DNA from: Symbiodinium natans
Lineage: Eukaryota; Sar; Dinophyceae; Suessiales; Symbiodiniaceae
Assembly (NCBI GenBank): GCA_905221605.1
Contig: CAJNDS010002249.1
Location: 287,001 to 351,000 of the forward strand
Length of the DNA: 64,000 nt
Reading direction: 5' to 3'
Part shown: in pieces, positions 10,881 to 20,623 of the stretch
Position numbering within the stretch: position 1 is the first letter of the stretch
How the letters are laid out: each line of letters starts with the position of its first letter
Translations under genes and position numbers: made by a program
The notes under the pieces: model-generated
What the model was told of the DNA's origin: nothing
The model's database searches: none
What the model saw: the letters and a program-made list of their open reading frames with translations, nothing else

Positions 10881-11014
10881 CTACTTGGGGGGTTCATGGG
10901 TAGTTATAAGTAGGATTATCACCAGTTATAACTATGGTTATCTTACTTGTACCCTAAACCCTAAACCCTAAACCCTAAACCCTAAACCCTGAACCACCCA
11001 TGTATCTCCAAGTA
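10881..11014. mobile_element. MITE family A, subtype 2, with telomeric insert
   Basis: Starts CTACTTGGGGGGTTCATGGG and ends ACCCATGTATCTCCAAGTA. About six CCCTAAA units replace or interrupt its right inner part (10951-10992), another case of telomeric sequence inside an element. Confidence 0.65.
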
Positions 11015-11795
11015 CAGTGAGCCGGAAAGGCCAAACGACAATCTTAATTCGGAGCTGAGTTCGGTTTACGGCTCAGCAGGTCAGTGTTTTCAGGGTTTAG
11101 GGTGAACCCTAAACCCTAAAACCCTAACCCTAAACCCGAAACCCTAAACCCTAAACCCTAAACCCTAAAACCCCTAAAACCCTAAACCCTAAACCCTAAA
11201 CCCTAAGCCCTAGCGTGCTCGGGGTGCTCAGGATGCTGGCAGGTAGACTTCGGCTTCAGGGTTTGGGGATTGGGGGTTTGGGTTTGGGGTTTAGGGTTTA
11301 GGGTTTAGGGTTTAGGGTTTAGGGTTTAGGGTTTAGGGTTTAGGGTTTTGGGGGCTTGGAGAGGGCACACCTTGGTAAGCCATGTCGCGCCTAGTGTCAG
11401 TCCCCCCCCAGCCCCCAACATTACACATTCCCCCATATTCTCGACTTCTATCTAGAATGGGAACCCGAAACCCTAAACCCTAAGGGAGTATTCAACATTG
11501 GTGGGTAGTGGGATTTTTTCTATTCGGAGGGATGAACGCAGGAGCCCGCAAGCAGGGTACCAATAGGGATGCCCTGCTTGGCAAGATATCCTCTAAAGAT
11601 AGCCTAAACCCTAAACCCTAAGCCCTAAGCCCTAAACCCTAAACTCCCTAACTACAATTATGGTAAGTGCCCTCATGCGGCTCCTAAGCCCCCCTAAGAG
11701 AACCCTAAACCCTCAACCCTTAGTAGTCACATGCCTTTATGGTCCCTTTATCAATGTACTAAAATGACCACCAACAATTTGTTTTAATTATTCAG

Positions 11796-11940
11796 GCCCC
11801 TAACCGAAGCGTATGGGTCTCGAGACCTAACTGTCGAGGTGGGCATGGAGGAGGCTGCCCCAGCAGCAATCAGGCGTACATCAACGACGGCCAGCGAGAC
11901 TTACAAATCTCCTCGCCTGCACTCGCACCTGGGCATCCAC
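11796..11940 (+). CDS. exon-like island, about 48 codons
   Basis: The acceptor TTTTAATTATTCAG is AT/pyrimidine rich. The best frame begins PLTEAYGSRDLTVEVGMEE and ends SPRLHSHLGIH. A second frame is also open, so the call is ambiguous. It ends directly in CCCTAAA units, an exception to the usual TTTAGGG downstream flank. Confidence 0.5.
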
Positions 11941-12198
11941 ACCCTAAACCCTAAACCCTAAACCCTAGACCCTAGACCCTAGACCCTAGACCCTAGACCC
12001 TTACGTAGCAGAAGCCCCTCGAGGTTCATGAATGTATGGGCGGGAGACGGGGGGGGGGGGGGGGACCTTCACCCAACACCCTAAATTTTAGACCCTAAAC
12101 CCTAAACCATTCGCCCTAAATTTTAAACCCTAAACCCAAAACTACCATGTAGGTGTGCCCCCGAGCCTGCCCCAAACCCTAAACCCGAAACCCTAAAG

Positions 12199-12326
12199 GA
12201 CGTGGAGTTTGTAGGGGGGCCGTCTGCACTTCAGGTACGAAAAGAGTGTGGCGGGATGTGCTCTGCTCACGAGGAGACGCTGCCATCTTGCAGCTTTCAT
12301 GACAGCGCCCTGGAGACACGGCAAAG
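12199..12326 (+). CDS. exon-like island
   Basis: Begins after CCTAAAG, reads DVEFVGGPSALQVRKECGG and later CSAHEETLPSCSFHD, with four Cys. It ends at AAAG/GCCCG before a very short telomeric spacer. Family unknown. Confidence 0.5.
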
Positions 12327-12366
12327 GCCCGAAACCCTAAACCCTAAACCCTAAACCCCGTCGAAG
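12327..12366 (+). other. possible 40-nt telomeric mini-intron
   Basis: Begins GCCCGAAACCC, contains three CCCTAAA units and ends GTCGAAG, so it would be a GC-AG intron made of telomeric sequence. The spliced frame does not match the best frame of the next island, so this is tentative. Confidence 0.25.
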
Positions 12367-12431
12367 CTCGGCTCCAGGACTGCGATGGCTTCGTGTACGT
12401 GTTCTCGAACGGAAGTCCCTTGGTGTCTTAG
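12360..12431 (+). CDS. terminal exon-like island
   Basis: Reads VEARLQDCDGFVYVFSNGS then PLVS and TAG. The telomeric tract starts right after the stop. An alternative frame is open to GTTTAGGG. Likely the end of the first + strand gene; protein not recognised. Confidence 0.45.
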   Translation, partial: VEARLQDCDGFVYVFSNGSPLVS

Positions 12432-13825
12432 AGGTTTAGGGTTTAGGGTTTAGGGTTTAGGGTTTAGGGTTTAAGGTTTAGGGGTTTCGGGGTTTAGGGA
12501 TTTAGGGTTTAGGGTTTAGGGTGTCAAGAAGGTGTACCTTAAGAGCCCGGAACCTACTCCTTTGTATGCTCTCAATTTAATTGCCCCTTATAGGATTCTT
12601 ACAGGTAACCTACAGAGCAATTCGGGTTAGGGTTCTTAACATTGATTGCTGTGCTGTCCGCCTACTTCTGGAGAAGCTCCTTGAACCCGAATGCGCAAAA
12701 GTTCCAGTGTTTAGTTTTCAGGTCTTAGACTTTAAGGAGCCTGGCCATTTCGGAAATAATATAAGGGTCGGAATAATTGCGAATAGTATTCCCTTATGGT
12801 CTTCATAAGTGCACTATATTTACACCGAAAGCCCTATTCGTATTTTTTAGGCCTCTATAGTAGTCCTCCAGTAAGGTCTCTGATGTTCTTTCTTGCGCCA
12901 ACTCTTTCTCTTGGCAATGGTCTTCTGCACATAGAAGACATAGCAACTTACAAGCACAAAAAAAGGGTCGGAACAATTACTAATCGCATTCCCTTGTTTT
13001 CCCTTTATAATCAAGCTACAAACCCTAAACCTTAAACCCTAAACCCGAAACCCCAAACCCTAATGTTCCAATTATTAAGCCCCCTATAGTAGACCAAGAC
13101 ACAGTGATGCTTGCCAGGCCCCACACCCCTGGGAAAACTTCAAGCTATAGTCACCTAGCCAGCCTCGAAGTATATTTAGGTTTAGGGTTTAGGGTTTAGG
13201 GTTTAGGGTTTTTGGGTTTAGGGTTTAGGGTTTAGGGACACCCCCCAGCTGTTTTGGTTGTGTGTGGCAACACCTGGACATGAGTGTCTTGGCATTCAAC
13301 ACACTCTTTTTTTGGGTTCGGTTTCTTCTAACTTTCTAACAGCCGGGGACCAAGAGGGGTGGGGAGGGGCCCATGGTCAATCAAGACCCCCCTCTTCCCA
13401 ACCCCGCGCAGACGTACCGGCACTTCTCATGAGTTTGTCCCTTCACTTCGGGTTGCATTATTCCTGGCGTTTGGTACAACAGCAGCCGCGCACGCACCCT
13501 TTGGTGGCGTCATCTCATTTCGTTCATCTCATTTGGCTCTTCTCATTCGCCATTCCTGGTGTCTGGCATATGTTGGCACCAAATTTGTGTCTCATCCTCA
13601 TGTCTGAACAGTAGTTTTTTTTTCGGCTCCAGTGATTTCACGTCCTGTCGACGTGCATTTCACGTGCTCATGCCAAGTCCGAAGTGTGTGTGAAATGTGT
13701 TCGGCTATGTTCGGCTGCTCCGTCTTTTTGGGGGCCATGTCTGCACACCATGGGGTTCAGCTTGCCCATGCTGCACCGTAACCCTTAAATCCTAAGCACA
13801 GCAGCGAAACCCTAAGCCCTACACT
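12432..13825. other. stretch without a convincing gene
   Basis: Holds TTTAGGG tracts and two copies of a short hairpin motif (GGGTCGGAATAATT near 12764 and GGGTCGGAACAATT near 12965, each ending CATTCCCTT or similar). ORFs of 75-118 codons (12581, 12796, 13258) have no clear coding character. The AT-richer part around 12600-13000 may be an old element. Confidence 0.4.
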
Positions 13826-14231
13826 CGGGATGTCCCCCTTATACTAAGAGTCCTCAATTGAGCAGCGTTTTTTTTCTAGGAGCAAGGCTACGTAGAGACG
13901 CGATCATTGAAAGTCGGCCGCGTAGCATTTTGCCTGCAGGGCGTAGGTTTGCGTAGGGTCCGCGTAGGCAAGTCTATGCAGTATGGGCGCATAGGTCCGC
14001 GTAGGTTGTCTGTGCTTGCCGCGTAGGTCCGCGTAGGCACACGTCAACAACATACTCCGTGCGTAGGTCGCGCGCCTACTAAACATGAGCTGACGCGTAG
14101 GCCCGCGTAGGATACCCATGCCATTACAACACCCCACACAATGAAAAAAAAAACTGCTCAATTGGGATTATAATAGGGGGGGGGGGTGCTCTCATTCCTA
14201 GTAAGGATTGTTAGTATAAGAGGAAACAACC
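13826..14231. mobile_element. MITE family C split by a 300-bp insertion
   Basis: Left part CGGGATGTCCCCCTTATACTAAGAGTCCTCAATT; right part AATTGGGATTATAATAGG to AAGGATTGTTAGTATAAG. Removing 13860-14159 and one AATT restores the family C order. A run of 12 G lies in the right part. Confidence 0.7.
13860..14159. mobile_element. insertion with GAGCAG terminal repeats and GCGTAGG array
   Basis: Ends are GAGCAGCGTTTTTTTT and AAAAAAAAACTGCTC, inverted repeats, flanked by AATT on both sides (13856-13859, 14160-14163), consistent with a 4-bp target duplication. The inside (about 13935-14110) has around ten GCGTAGG motifs, several as GCGTAGGTCCGCGTAGG. No protein. Confidence 0.7.
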
Positions 14232-14271
14232 CAACCCTAAACCCTTAGTAACCCCTATCTCGTAGCCCAGG

Positions 14272-14366
14272 ATGCTACTTTCGGAAGGATTCCAGCTGCA
14301 ACGTGTCGCGCTCAGCTTTCCTTCTGCAGATATCTGGCCACTGGCAGGTGGTAGTTTCTTTGGTTT

Positions 14367-14432
<66 letters not shown>

Positions 14433-14541
14433 GCCAACGACAACCACAACCACAACCACGACGGCGACGACGACGACGACCACGACCGCGACCGCGACCG
14501 CGACCGCGACCACGACCACGACGATGCCATTGCACACATAA
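14272..14541 (+). CDS. small ORF with polyGln then polyThr
   Basis: ATG to TAA, 89 codons. A non-repetitive start (MLLSEGFQLQRVALSFPSAD) is followed by a CAG/CAA tract of about 22 Gln and then ACN codons encoding Thr with some Ala. The G/C-rich ACG part is a compound microsatellite. It could be a real short gene or a repeat that happens to be open; other frames of the repeat are shadows. Confidence 0.35.
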
Positions 14542-14542
14542 T

Positions 14543-15250
14543 GTTGTTAGTGCACCCGACTGCAAGCATCTATATTATGGCTTAGGTTGCCACGCATGCA
14601 TGCTCAGCTGTACGGTTTGAAATTCAGATTTTTAAGGATTCAGTCTAGTTTACGTATTTACTTTTTCCCGAGGTCTGACTGCACGTGGCTGCTGGGCATA
14701 GTTTCATCTATATCGCTAAACCCTAAACCCCAAACCCTAAACCCTAAACCCTAAACCCTAAACCTGTTGGTGAGAGGCGCACTGGCTTTCGGCCTGCCAA
14801 GCACGGAAAGCTTAAACCCCCAATTGTAGTTCGCTTAGTAGCTGAATAGGTAACCTTCATCCTTTTGGGGTATCTTTTAGGGTTTAGGGTTTAGGGTCTA
14901 GGGTCTAGGGTTAAGGGAACCCTACCATAATTGAAGGGTTACCTTGTTTGGCCCAGGGTCCTAGCTGTGGTACCGAATATTCGACCGCACAATGGGTTAG
15001 ATACCCATAGAAAGGAGTTACATCTGGGGACTAGGTAGGGAGCCCGAAGCCCCCAACTCCTAAACCCTAAACCCCATGTTCTAAACCCTAAACCCTAACC
15101 CTAAACCCTAACCCTAAACCCTAACCCTAAACTCTCCCTAAACCCTAAACCTAAACCCTAAACCCATGTTCTAAACCCTAAACCCTACCCTAAACTCCCT
15201 AAACCCCAAAACGCCACCCTTCTTTACACTTAATACCTACAGCCTGCGAG
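14543..15250. other. non-coding stretch with telomeric variants
   Basis: Contains CCCTAAA tracts, an inverted-repeat element around 14836-14985 (AGCTGAATAGGTAACC and GGTTACCTTGTTTGGCC), and at 15062-15200 an alternation of CCCTAA and CCCTAAA units. No gene seen. Confidence 0.6.
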
Positions 15251-15331
15251 GTGGGAAGCAACACAGACCGCCAGTGCTGGTCGAAGGCTGCAATGAGCTT
15301 CCCACCCGTGAGGGCTGAGAGCCAACTTCCC
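15251..15331 (+). CDS. exon-like island
   Basis: After AGCCTGCGAG it reads VGSNTDRQCWSKAAMSFPPV then RAESQLP. The segment is also bounded by GGTGGGAAGC and GCTTCCCACCC, so a hairpin origin competes with the coding reading. Confidence 0.3.
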
Positions 15332-15879
15332 CAAAAAACCAGAACCCTAATAGGGTTTAGGGTTTAGGGTTTAGGGTTTAGGGTTTAGGGTTTAGGGTTT
15401 AGGGTTACAAACCCTAAAACCCTGCACGCGTCCGTGTCCGCGCTCCGTTTTCTCGCCCCCCCTCCCTCCGCTGAGGTATCACCCCCCCCCCCCCGCCCGA
15501 CACCCCCCCGACCCAAAACCCTGACCCTTACAGGGGGGAGAGGGGAAACCCTCATCCCTGAACCTGAACCATCAACCCTAAACCTTGAGCCCTGAACCCT
15601 GAACCCAGGCGGGCAGAGTGAAAACCCTATGCCTAACCCTAAACCCTAAACCCTAAACCCTACATCCTAAACCCTAAGCCATAAGGCCACCACGAGCCGC
15701 CGACCGAAACCCTAAATCCTGAACGAACCAGGGGAGGCCTGGGGGGGGGACCTGAAACCCTAAACCCTAAACCCCGCCACCACGGTGAATTGTTTGAATT
15801 GCAGGCATCTTTGCAGGTCGAGATTCTTGGCATTTGGGGTTCGTGTTTTCTTTTCATGTCCACCGTTTCACTTTGGGAA

Positions 15880-15900
15880 TCCGGTAATCTTTGGCTCAAG
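15880..15900 (+). other. relict spliced-leader sequence
   Basis: Ends TTTGGCTCAAG, an 11-base exact match to the 3' end of the conserved 22-nt dinoflagellate spliced leader, and begins TCCG like the leader 5' end. The middle is diverged and one base shorter. It sits 145 bp upstream of the ATG of the only long intronless ORF. A trans-spliced mRNA copied back into the genome would leave exactly this. Confidence 0.7.
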
Positions 15901-16044
15901 AGCAAGAAAAGTGAGGGCGTCGCAAACGTGTTTTTTGTTCAGATTCTCAGTATGTAGAGACATTGTGTTGTTTCCTTCGCAAGAGCGCAAAGTAAACAGC
16001 ACCCGGGGGTGAACGGAGCCTTGGGCCAGTGTTTCTTTTGCTGT

Positions 16045-16767
16045 ATGAGCGCTACCAAAGACGAAGACGATGGCGATGACAAGGGCGACGGAGTTTGGCT
16101 TTTCATTCATGGTGCCAGCGGGGCGCCTGTGATTGAACGCTTGGAGCTGCGCGGATGTGACGATGTTTCGGTGATCCGAGAAGCCGTAGCCTCAGAATTG
16201 AAGGTGTCTGACGATAGGTACGTATGCCTGCAGGCTGACTTGAGAGAGTTGAAAGACGGATCCACGGTGGCTTCTTGTGGCCTTGCCGGGGAGCAGAGCT
16301 TGTTGGCTTTGGTGCTTCGAAAAGAGTGGTGGCCGCGAAAGCTACTTTCTTACGACCCCACTGATCGGAGATACACCAATTCCACGAAAGGGGATCGGAG
16401 CCCCTGGCAAATATTGCAAGAAGGTACGAAGACCTATTGGTGCACCTACAGCTCGGAAGAACCCTCCTTCTGCGTTCTCCGCGTGGATCAGCCCGTTCAG
16501 TTCGATGGCCTTCGCCTGCGTGCGGAAGACTATCGGGATTATGGGCACTTGGCAAAGTCACTGCGTGTTGAAGTTGGAAGAGATCTGGATGGTCCGTGGG
16601 AGCTTGTAGGCGAGTTCTATACAGAACAGCGAGGTGACTGGCAGCATTTCTCTTTTGAAGCAGCACCTGGCGAGCCAACGCTGCCGACATTTTGGCGCTT
16701 GAGCAAAGGTCCGGCGCATGATAATGGCTACTGCGAGATTGCTGAGATCGACTTCCATTGCTCCTAG
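16045..16767 (+). CDS. intronless gene: ubiquitin-like plus discoidin-like protein
   Basis: 240 codons from ATG 16045 to TAG 16765. The in-frame GTG at 16009 is not used as start because 16045 is the first good ATG after the relict leader, and an in-frame TAG lies at 15955. Residues 5-15 are acidic. Residues 17-97 look like a ubiquitin-like fold (VWLFIHGASG, an internal VASELKVSDDRYVCLQADL stretch, closing SLLALVLRKEWW). Residues 119-239 resemble an F5/8-type C (discoidin, galactose-binding-like) beta-sandwich: SPWQILQEGTKTYW, then a stretch with GLRLRAEDYRDYGHLAKSL and WELVGEFYTEQ, and a closing CEIAEIDF. The role is unknown; such domains bind glycans, lipids or proteins. Codons are GC-balanced and unbroken, unlike every other island here, which fits origin by retroposition. 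Confidence 0.8.
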   Translation: MSATKDEDDGDDKGDGVWLFIHGASGAPVIERLELRGCDDVSVIREAVASELKVSDDRYVCLQADLRELKDGSTVASCGLAGEQSLLALVLRKEWWPRKLLSYDPTDRRYTNSTKGDRSPWQILQEGTKTYWCTYSSEEPSFCVLRVDQPVQFDGLRLRAEDYRDYGHLAKSLRVEVGRDLDGPWELVGEFYTEQRGDWQHFSFEAAPGEPTLPTFWRLSKGPAHDNGYCEIAEIDFHCS

Positions 16768-17079
16768 ATCGCTGCATTTGTTCCAGATCGATGTGTGCAC
16801 TCAGAGTGAGTGGGGACAGAGTTGAAACCCGAAACCCTACAGCCTAACCCTACCTCAAACCCAAACCCACCCAGCATGAACCACAGACTAGTCCTGAGGG
16901 CGCCAATGGCCTATGAGCCACTGGACAAGTCCTGGGCGGGTGGAGGGGTGTGGTGCAAATTCGTCTTTTGCGGTTCCTCCTTTCGGGGGTCCGAGCCCGT
17001 GTATATGGCCGAAGGGTCCGTGGGGTCTTGGTCTTGGCGCTGGCCAATCCTGCTATAAGTTTCCGCCTGTCCTGTCCAG

Positions 17080-17234
17080 AAAATCGGCCACAAGACTATG
17101 TGCTGCCAAGAAGTCACAGTGCCAAGCAGGGTTTGGGTTACCTAGTTCCACGACGGTGCTACGAGTGGATCCTTCGCTTGGGCATCACAGCCAAGGAGGG
17201 CCATCTCACGAATGAGTTCGATACTGTGGCGTAG
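17080..17234 (+). CDS. terminal exon
   Basis: The acceptor CGCCTGTCCTGTCCAG is followed by NRPQDYVLPRSHSAKQGLGY and ends ITAKEGHLTNEFDTVA with TAG at 17232. About 51 codons. The section upstream (16876-17060) is open in another frame (MNHRLVLRAPMAYEPLDKS), possibly an earlier exon. Family unknown. Confidence 0.5.
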
Positions 17235-17247
17235 CCTTCCCCCCTAA

Positions 17248-17358
17248 TCCCTAAGGGTCCAAGAACCAATCTAGCACACACTTGGACCTGAAAGGGGTTC
17301 CCATATAGAAGCTTTAGGGCCCAAAGTATGTGCTTTGTAGGTACATGGACCCTTTGGG
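17248..17358. mobile_element. MITE family D, copy 1
   Basis: AAGGGTCCAAGAACC at the left and GGTACATGGACCCTTT at the right are inverted repeats around GGGGTTCCCATATAG and GGGCCCAAAGTATG. Confidence 0.65.
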
Positions 17359-17474
17359 AATGAGAACCCTATCAAAGAATCCTTATAACCTCTCAGTGCT
17401 AAATTTCAGGTAAGTAGAGAGCTGCTTGAGGATGTTGCGACTGTTTGAGTCGGACTTTGCTTTCGGACCAGTTC

Positions 17475-17652
17475 CCTTTCCCAAAGGGTCCATGTACCTA
17501 TATAGCACATACTTTGGGCCCTAAAGGGGTTCCTATATAGTAGCTTCAGGGGCCAAGTATATACTATAATACTTGGGCCTTAAAGGGGTTCCTATATAGT
17601 AGCTTTAGGGGCCAAGTATATACTATATAGGTACATGGACCCTTAGGGTTTC
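17475..17652. mobile_element. MITE family D, copy 2 with internal duplication
   Basis: Termini AAAGGGTCCATGTACC and GGTACATGGACCCTT. The core GGGGTTCCTATATAGTAGCTT with CCAAGTATATACTATA occurs twice in tandem, making this copy about 65 bp longer than other family members. Confidence 0.75.
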
Positions 17653-17751
17653 GTTGCCACCCAGAATTACCGCACCCGGCACCCCTAAACCCCGAACCCG
17701 AAGCCTCTGAAGGCGTCTGAAGCCCTTAGCACCCAACATCCTTGTCTTAGG

Positions 17752-17847
17752 GTTTAGGGTTTAGGGTTTAGGGTTTAGGGTTTAGGGTTTAGGGTTTAGG
17801 GTTTAGGGTTTAGGGACGGTTTAGGGTTTAGGGTTTAGGGTTTAGGG
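17752..17847 (+). repeat. TTTAGGG array
   Basis: About 13 units with one ACGG break near 17816. It ends where the island 17851 begins. Confidence 0.9.
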
Positions 17848-17850
17848 TAG

Positions 17851-17909
17851 GCGCGGATGAAGAGCCCAAAACACTCAATCCTGAAGCGCTGCACAGCTAC
17901 ATTGCAAAG
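17851..17909 (+). CDS. exon-like island, frame ambiguous
   Basis: Starts at TAG after telomeric units. One frame reads ADEEPKTLNPEALHSYIAK and then hits CCCTAA. A second reads MKSPKHSILKRCTATLQS and on to a TGA at 17930. Both look plausible. Confidence 0.35.
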
Positions 17910-18429
17910 CCCTAAAGATTGGATTGCATGAAGACCGAAGACCCCCCTGTCTGGTGTCTTGGATTGTCATTTTTTTTTTTTTTTTGGGGGGGGGGGGGGG
18001 GGGGTGGTTGAGACGTTTAGGGTTTATAGGGGCTGTCCACATAATACCCCGTTAAAGACAGCGGTGGCGTAATACACCAGGTGTGTGAATGGAGTTGTCT
18101 TTCTTTAGGGTACGCCCGTTTTTAAAGTCGAATCCCTAAACCGTCAACGTGCGAACCCCTCAGACCCTCAGCCCTGTCTAGAGCATCATGTCCTTCTGCA
18201 AGAACGATGTACTGTGGTTACCCTTAGCCCTGTCCCTAAATCCTTCCTTAAGGGTATCTCAGATAGGGCTTTATTGGTGAGTGTGTGTATATATATATAT
18301 ATGTATTGGTTTATGACTGTTAGTGAATGTACTTCTTGGGTGTCCTTTGAGGATACTACACCCGAAGCCCTAAGCCCTAAACCCTGAACCCAAAACCCGA
18401 AACAGCCTATACCCTACCTCATCTAGATG

Positions 18430-18611
18430 AGCCCTAGACCCTAAACCCTAAACCCTAAACACTAAACCCTAAACCCTAAACCCTAAACCCTAAACCCTAA
18501 AGCCTAAACCCTAAACCCTAAACCCTAAACCCTAAACCCTAAACCCTAAACCCTAAACCCTAAACCCTAAACCCTAAACCCTAAACCCTAAACCCTAAAC
18601 CCTAAACCCTA
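18430..18611 (-). repeat. long CCCTAAA array
   Basis: About 25 units with three single-base variants. It borders the - strand exon 18618-18715. The motif CCTCATCTAGAT occurs on both sides of the array (18416 and 18611), a direct repeat consistent with insertion of the array. Confidence 0.9.
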
Positions 18612-18617
18612 CCTCAT

Positions 18618-18715
18618 CTAGATCACCTTGAGGCGGATGGCAGTACCATGAAGCTTGGTTTCGACCGCCTCGCGGGGACTTGGCTGCTTGGACTTGGTGA
18701 CAGGACCACAGTGGG
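18618..18715 (-). CDS. terminal exon on the - strand
   Basis: Read on -, AATAAG precedes HCGPVTKSKQPSPREAV, then ETKLHGTAIRLKVI and TAG. The + strand gives nothing comparable. The best sign of a gene on the opposite strand. Confidence 0.45.
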
Positions 18716-18805
18716 CTTATTAGGGTTCAGGGTTTAGGGTTTAGGGTTTAGGGTTTAGGGTTTAGGGCTTAGGGCTTGGGGTTTAGCGTTAGGACCCTAA
18801 CCCTA

Positions 18806-20092
18806 ATCTCAGGGTTTGGGGTTTTGGGGTTTTGGGGTTTTGGGGTTTTGGGGTTTTGGGGTTTTGGGGTTTTGGGGTTTTGGGGTTTTGGGGTTTTGGG
18901 GTTTTGGGGGTTTGGGGTTTTGGGGTTGTGGGGTTTTGGGGTTTTGGGGTTTTGGGGTTTTGGGGGTTTGGGGTTTTGGGGTTTTGGGGTTTTTGGGTTT
19001 TTGGGTTTTGGGGTTTTTGGGTTTTTGGGGTTTTGGGGTTTTGGGGTTTTGGGGTTTGGGGGTTTTGGGGTTTTGGGGTTTTGGGGTTTTGGGGTTTTGG
19101 GGTTTTGGGGTTTTGGGGTTTTGGGGTTTTGGGGTTTTGGGGTGTTTTGGGGTGTTTTGGGGTGTTTTGGGGTGTTTTGGGGTGTTTTGGGGTTTTTTGG
19201 GGTTTTTTGGGGTTTTTTGGGGTTTTTTGGGGTTTTTTGGGGTTTTTTGGGGTTTTTTGGGGTTTTTTGGGGTTTTTTGGGGTGTTTTGGGGTGTTTTGG
19301 GGTGTTTTGGGGTGTTTTGGGGTGTTTTGGGGTGTTTTGGGGTGTTTTGGGGTTTGGGGTTTTTGGGGTTTTGGGGTTTGGGGGTTGGGGGTTTGGGGGT
19401 TTGGGTTTTTGGGGTTTTGGGTTTGGGGTTTTTGTGTTTTTGGGGTTATTTGGTGTTTTGGTGTTTTGGGTTTTGGGTTTTTTTGGTGTTTTGGGGTTTG
19501 GGGGTTTTGGGGGTTTGGGGGTTTGGGGTTTTTGGGGTTGTGGGGTTTGGGGTTTTGGGGGTTTTGGGGTTTTGGGTTTTTGGGGTTTGGGGGTTTGGGG
19601 GTTTTGGGGTTTTGGGGTTTTGGTTTTTTTTGGTTTTTGTTGGGGTTTTAGGGGTTTTGGGGGTTTTGGGGTGTTTGGGGTGTTTGGGGTGTTTGGGGTT
19701 TTGGGGTTTTGGGGTTTTGGGTTTTGGGGTTTTTGGGGTTTTTGGGGTTTTTTTGGGGGTTTTGGGGTTTTTTTGGGGTTTTGGGGGGTTGTGGGTGTTT
19801 TTTGGTTTTGGGTGTTGGGGTTTTGGGGTTTTGGGGTTTTTGGTTTTTGGGGGGTTTTGGGGTTTTGGGTTTTTTGGGGTTTTGGGTTTTGGGGTTTTGG
19901 GGTTTTGGTGTTTTTTGGTTTTGGGGGGTTTGGGGGTTTTGGGGTTTTGGGGTTTTGGGGTTTTGGGGTTTTGGGGTTTGGGGGTTTGGGGGTTTGGGGG
20001 TTTGGGGGTTTTGGGGTTTTGGGGTTTTGGGGTTTTGGGGTTTTGGGGTTTTGGGGTTTTGGGGTTTTGGGGTTTTGGGGTTTTGGGGTTTC
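18806..20092 (+). repeat. 1.3 kb TTTTGGGG block with ordered sub-arrays
   Basis: Almost purely G and T on +. It opens with GGGGTTTT units, then (about 19139-19195) GGGGTGTTTT, then GGGGTTTTTT (19193-19275), then GGGGTGTTTT again (to about 19350), then mixed TTTGGGGG and TTTTGGGG, closing with regular TTTTGGGG (20020-20092). Strong G-quadruplex potential. All long ORFs here (up to 453 codons) come from absence of stop triplets in a two-base repeat. Confidence 0.95.
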
Positions 20093-20507
20093 GGGTTCGG
20101 AGGGGTTCATGCAGATTTAGAGTCGAGGGTGGAGAGCTCAGCGATGGTTACTGGGCCATGGCGGGTTTGTTGGGTTTCGAGTTCAGTGTCTAGAGTTCAG
20201 GGTTGAGGGTCTAGGCTTGAGGGTAAGTGTAGAGTTGAGAGTAACCCTAAACCCTAAACCCTAAACCCTAATTAAACCCTACATCTGTGAACAAAATCAT
20301 GCCGAAGGATGGCCCTTAAAGCCCTTTAAGCTCCTAAAGCCTGCAGCGCCTAAACCCCTGTACCACTAAACCCTATAGAACCAGTAAAACCCTAAACCCT
20401 AAACCCTAAACCCTAATTAAACCCTAAACTAAACCCTAAACTGAAACACCCTATAAGGCCCAAACCCCTCTCAAACCGCACTGCCCTTGCACACGCCAAA
20501 GCCCAAG

Positions 20508-20562
20508 GTGCTTGAAACCGGGCTCTGGCAGCGCGCTTTGTTCCGTGGCCGTTGCCTTGAGG
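20508..20562 (+). CDS. short exon-like island
   Basis: After GCCCAAG it reads VLETGLWQRALFRGRCLE and ends at GGTTTAGGG. CCCTAAA tracts lie upstream. It opens the third run of exons. Confidence 0.45.
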
Positions 20563-20623
20563 GTTTAGGGTTTAGGGTTTAGGGTTTAGGATGTAGAGCT
20601 TAGGAAGTAGGTGTCAGTGCCAG

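Noticed and set aside
16103-16777. 224-codon - strand ORF opposite the intronless gene
   Set aside because: Shadow of the + strand gene, which has the domain-like sequence and the upstream leader relic.
18776-20206. ORFs of 165-453 codons on both strands (GFWGFGVL and PKTPKPQN repeats)
   Set aside because: They exist only because a G/T repeat contains no stop triplets; all frames are open and the peptide simply mirrors the DNA unit.
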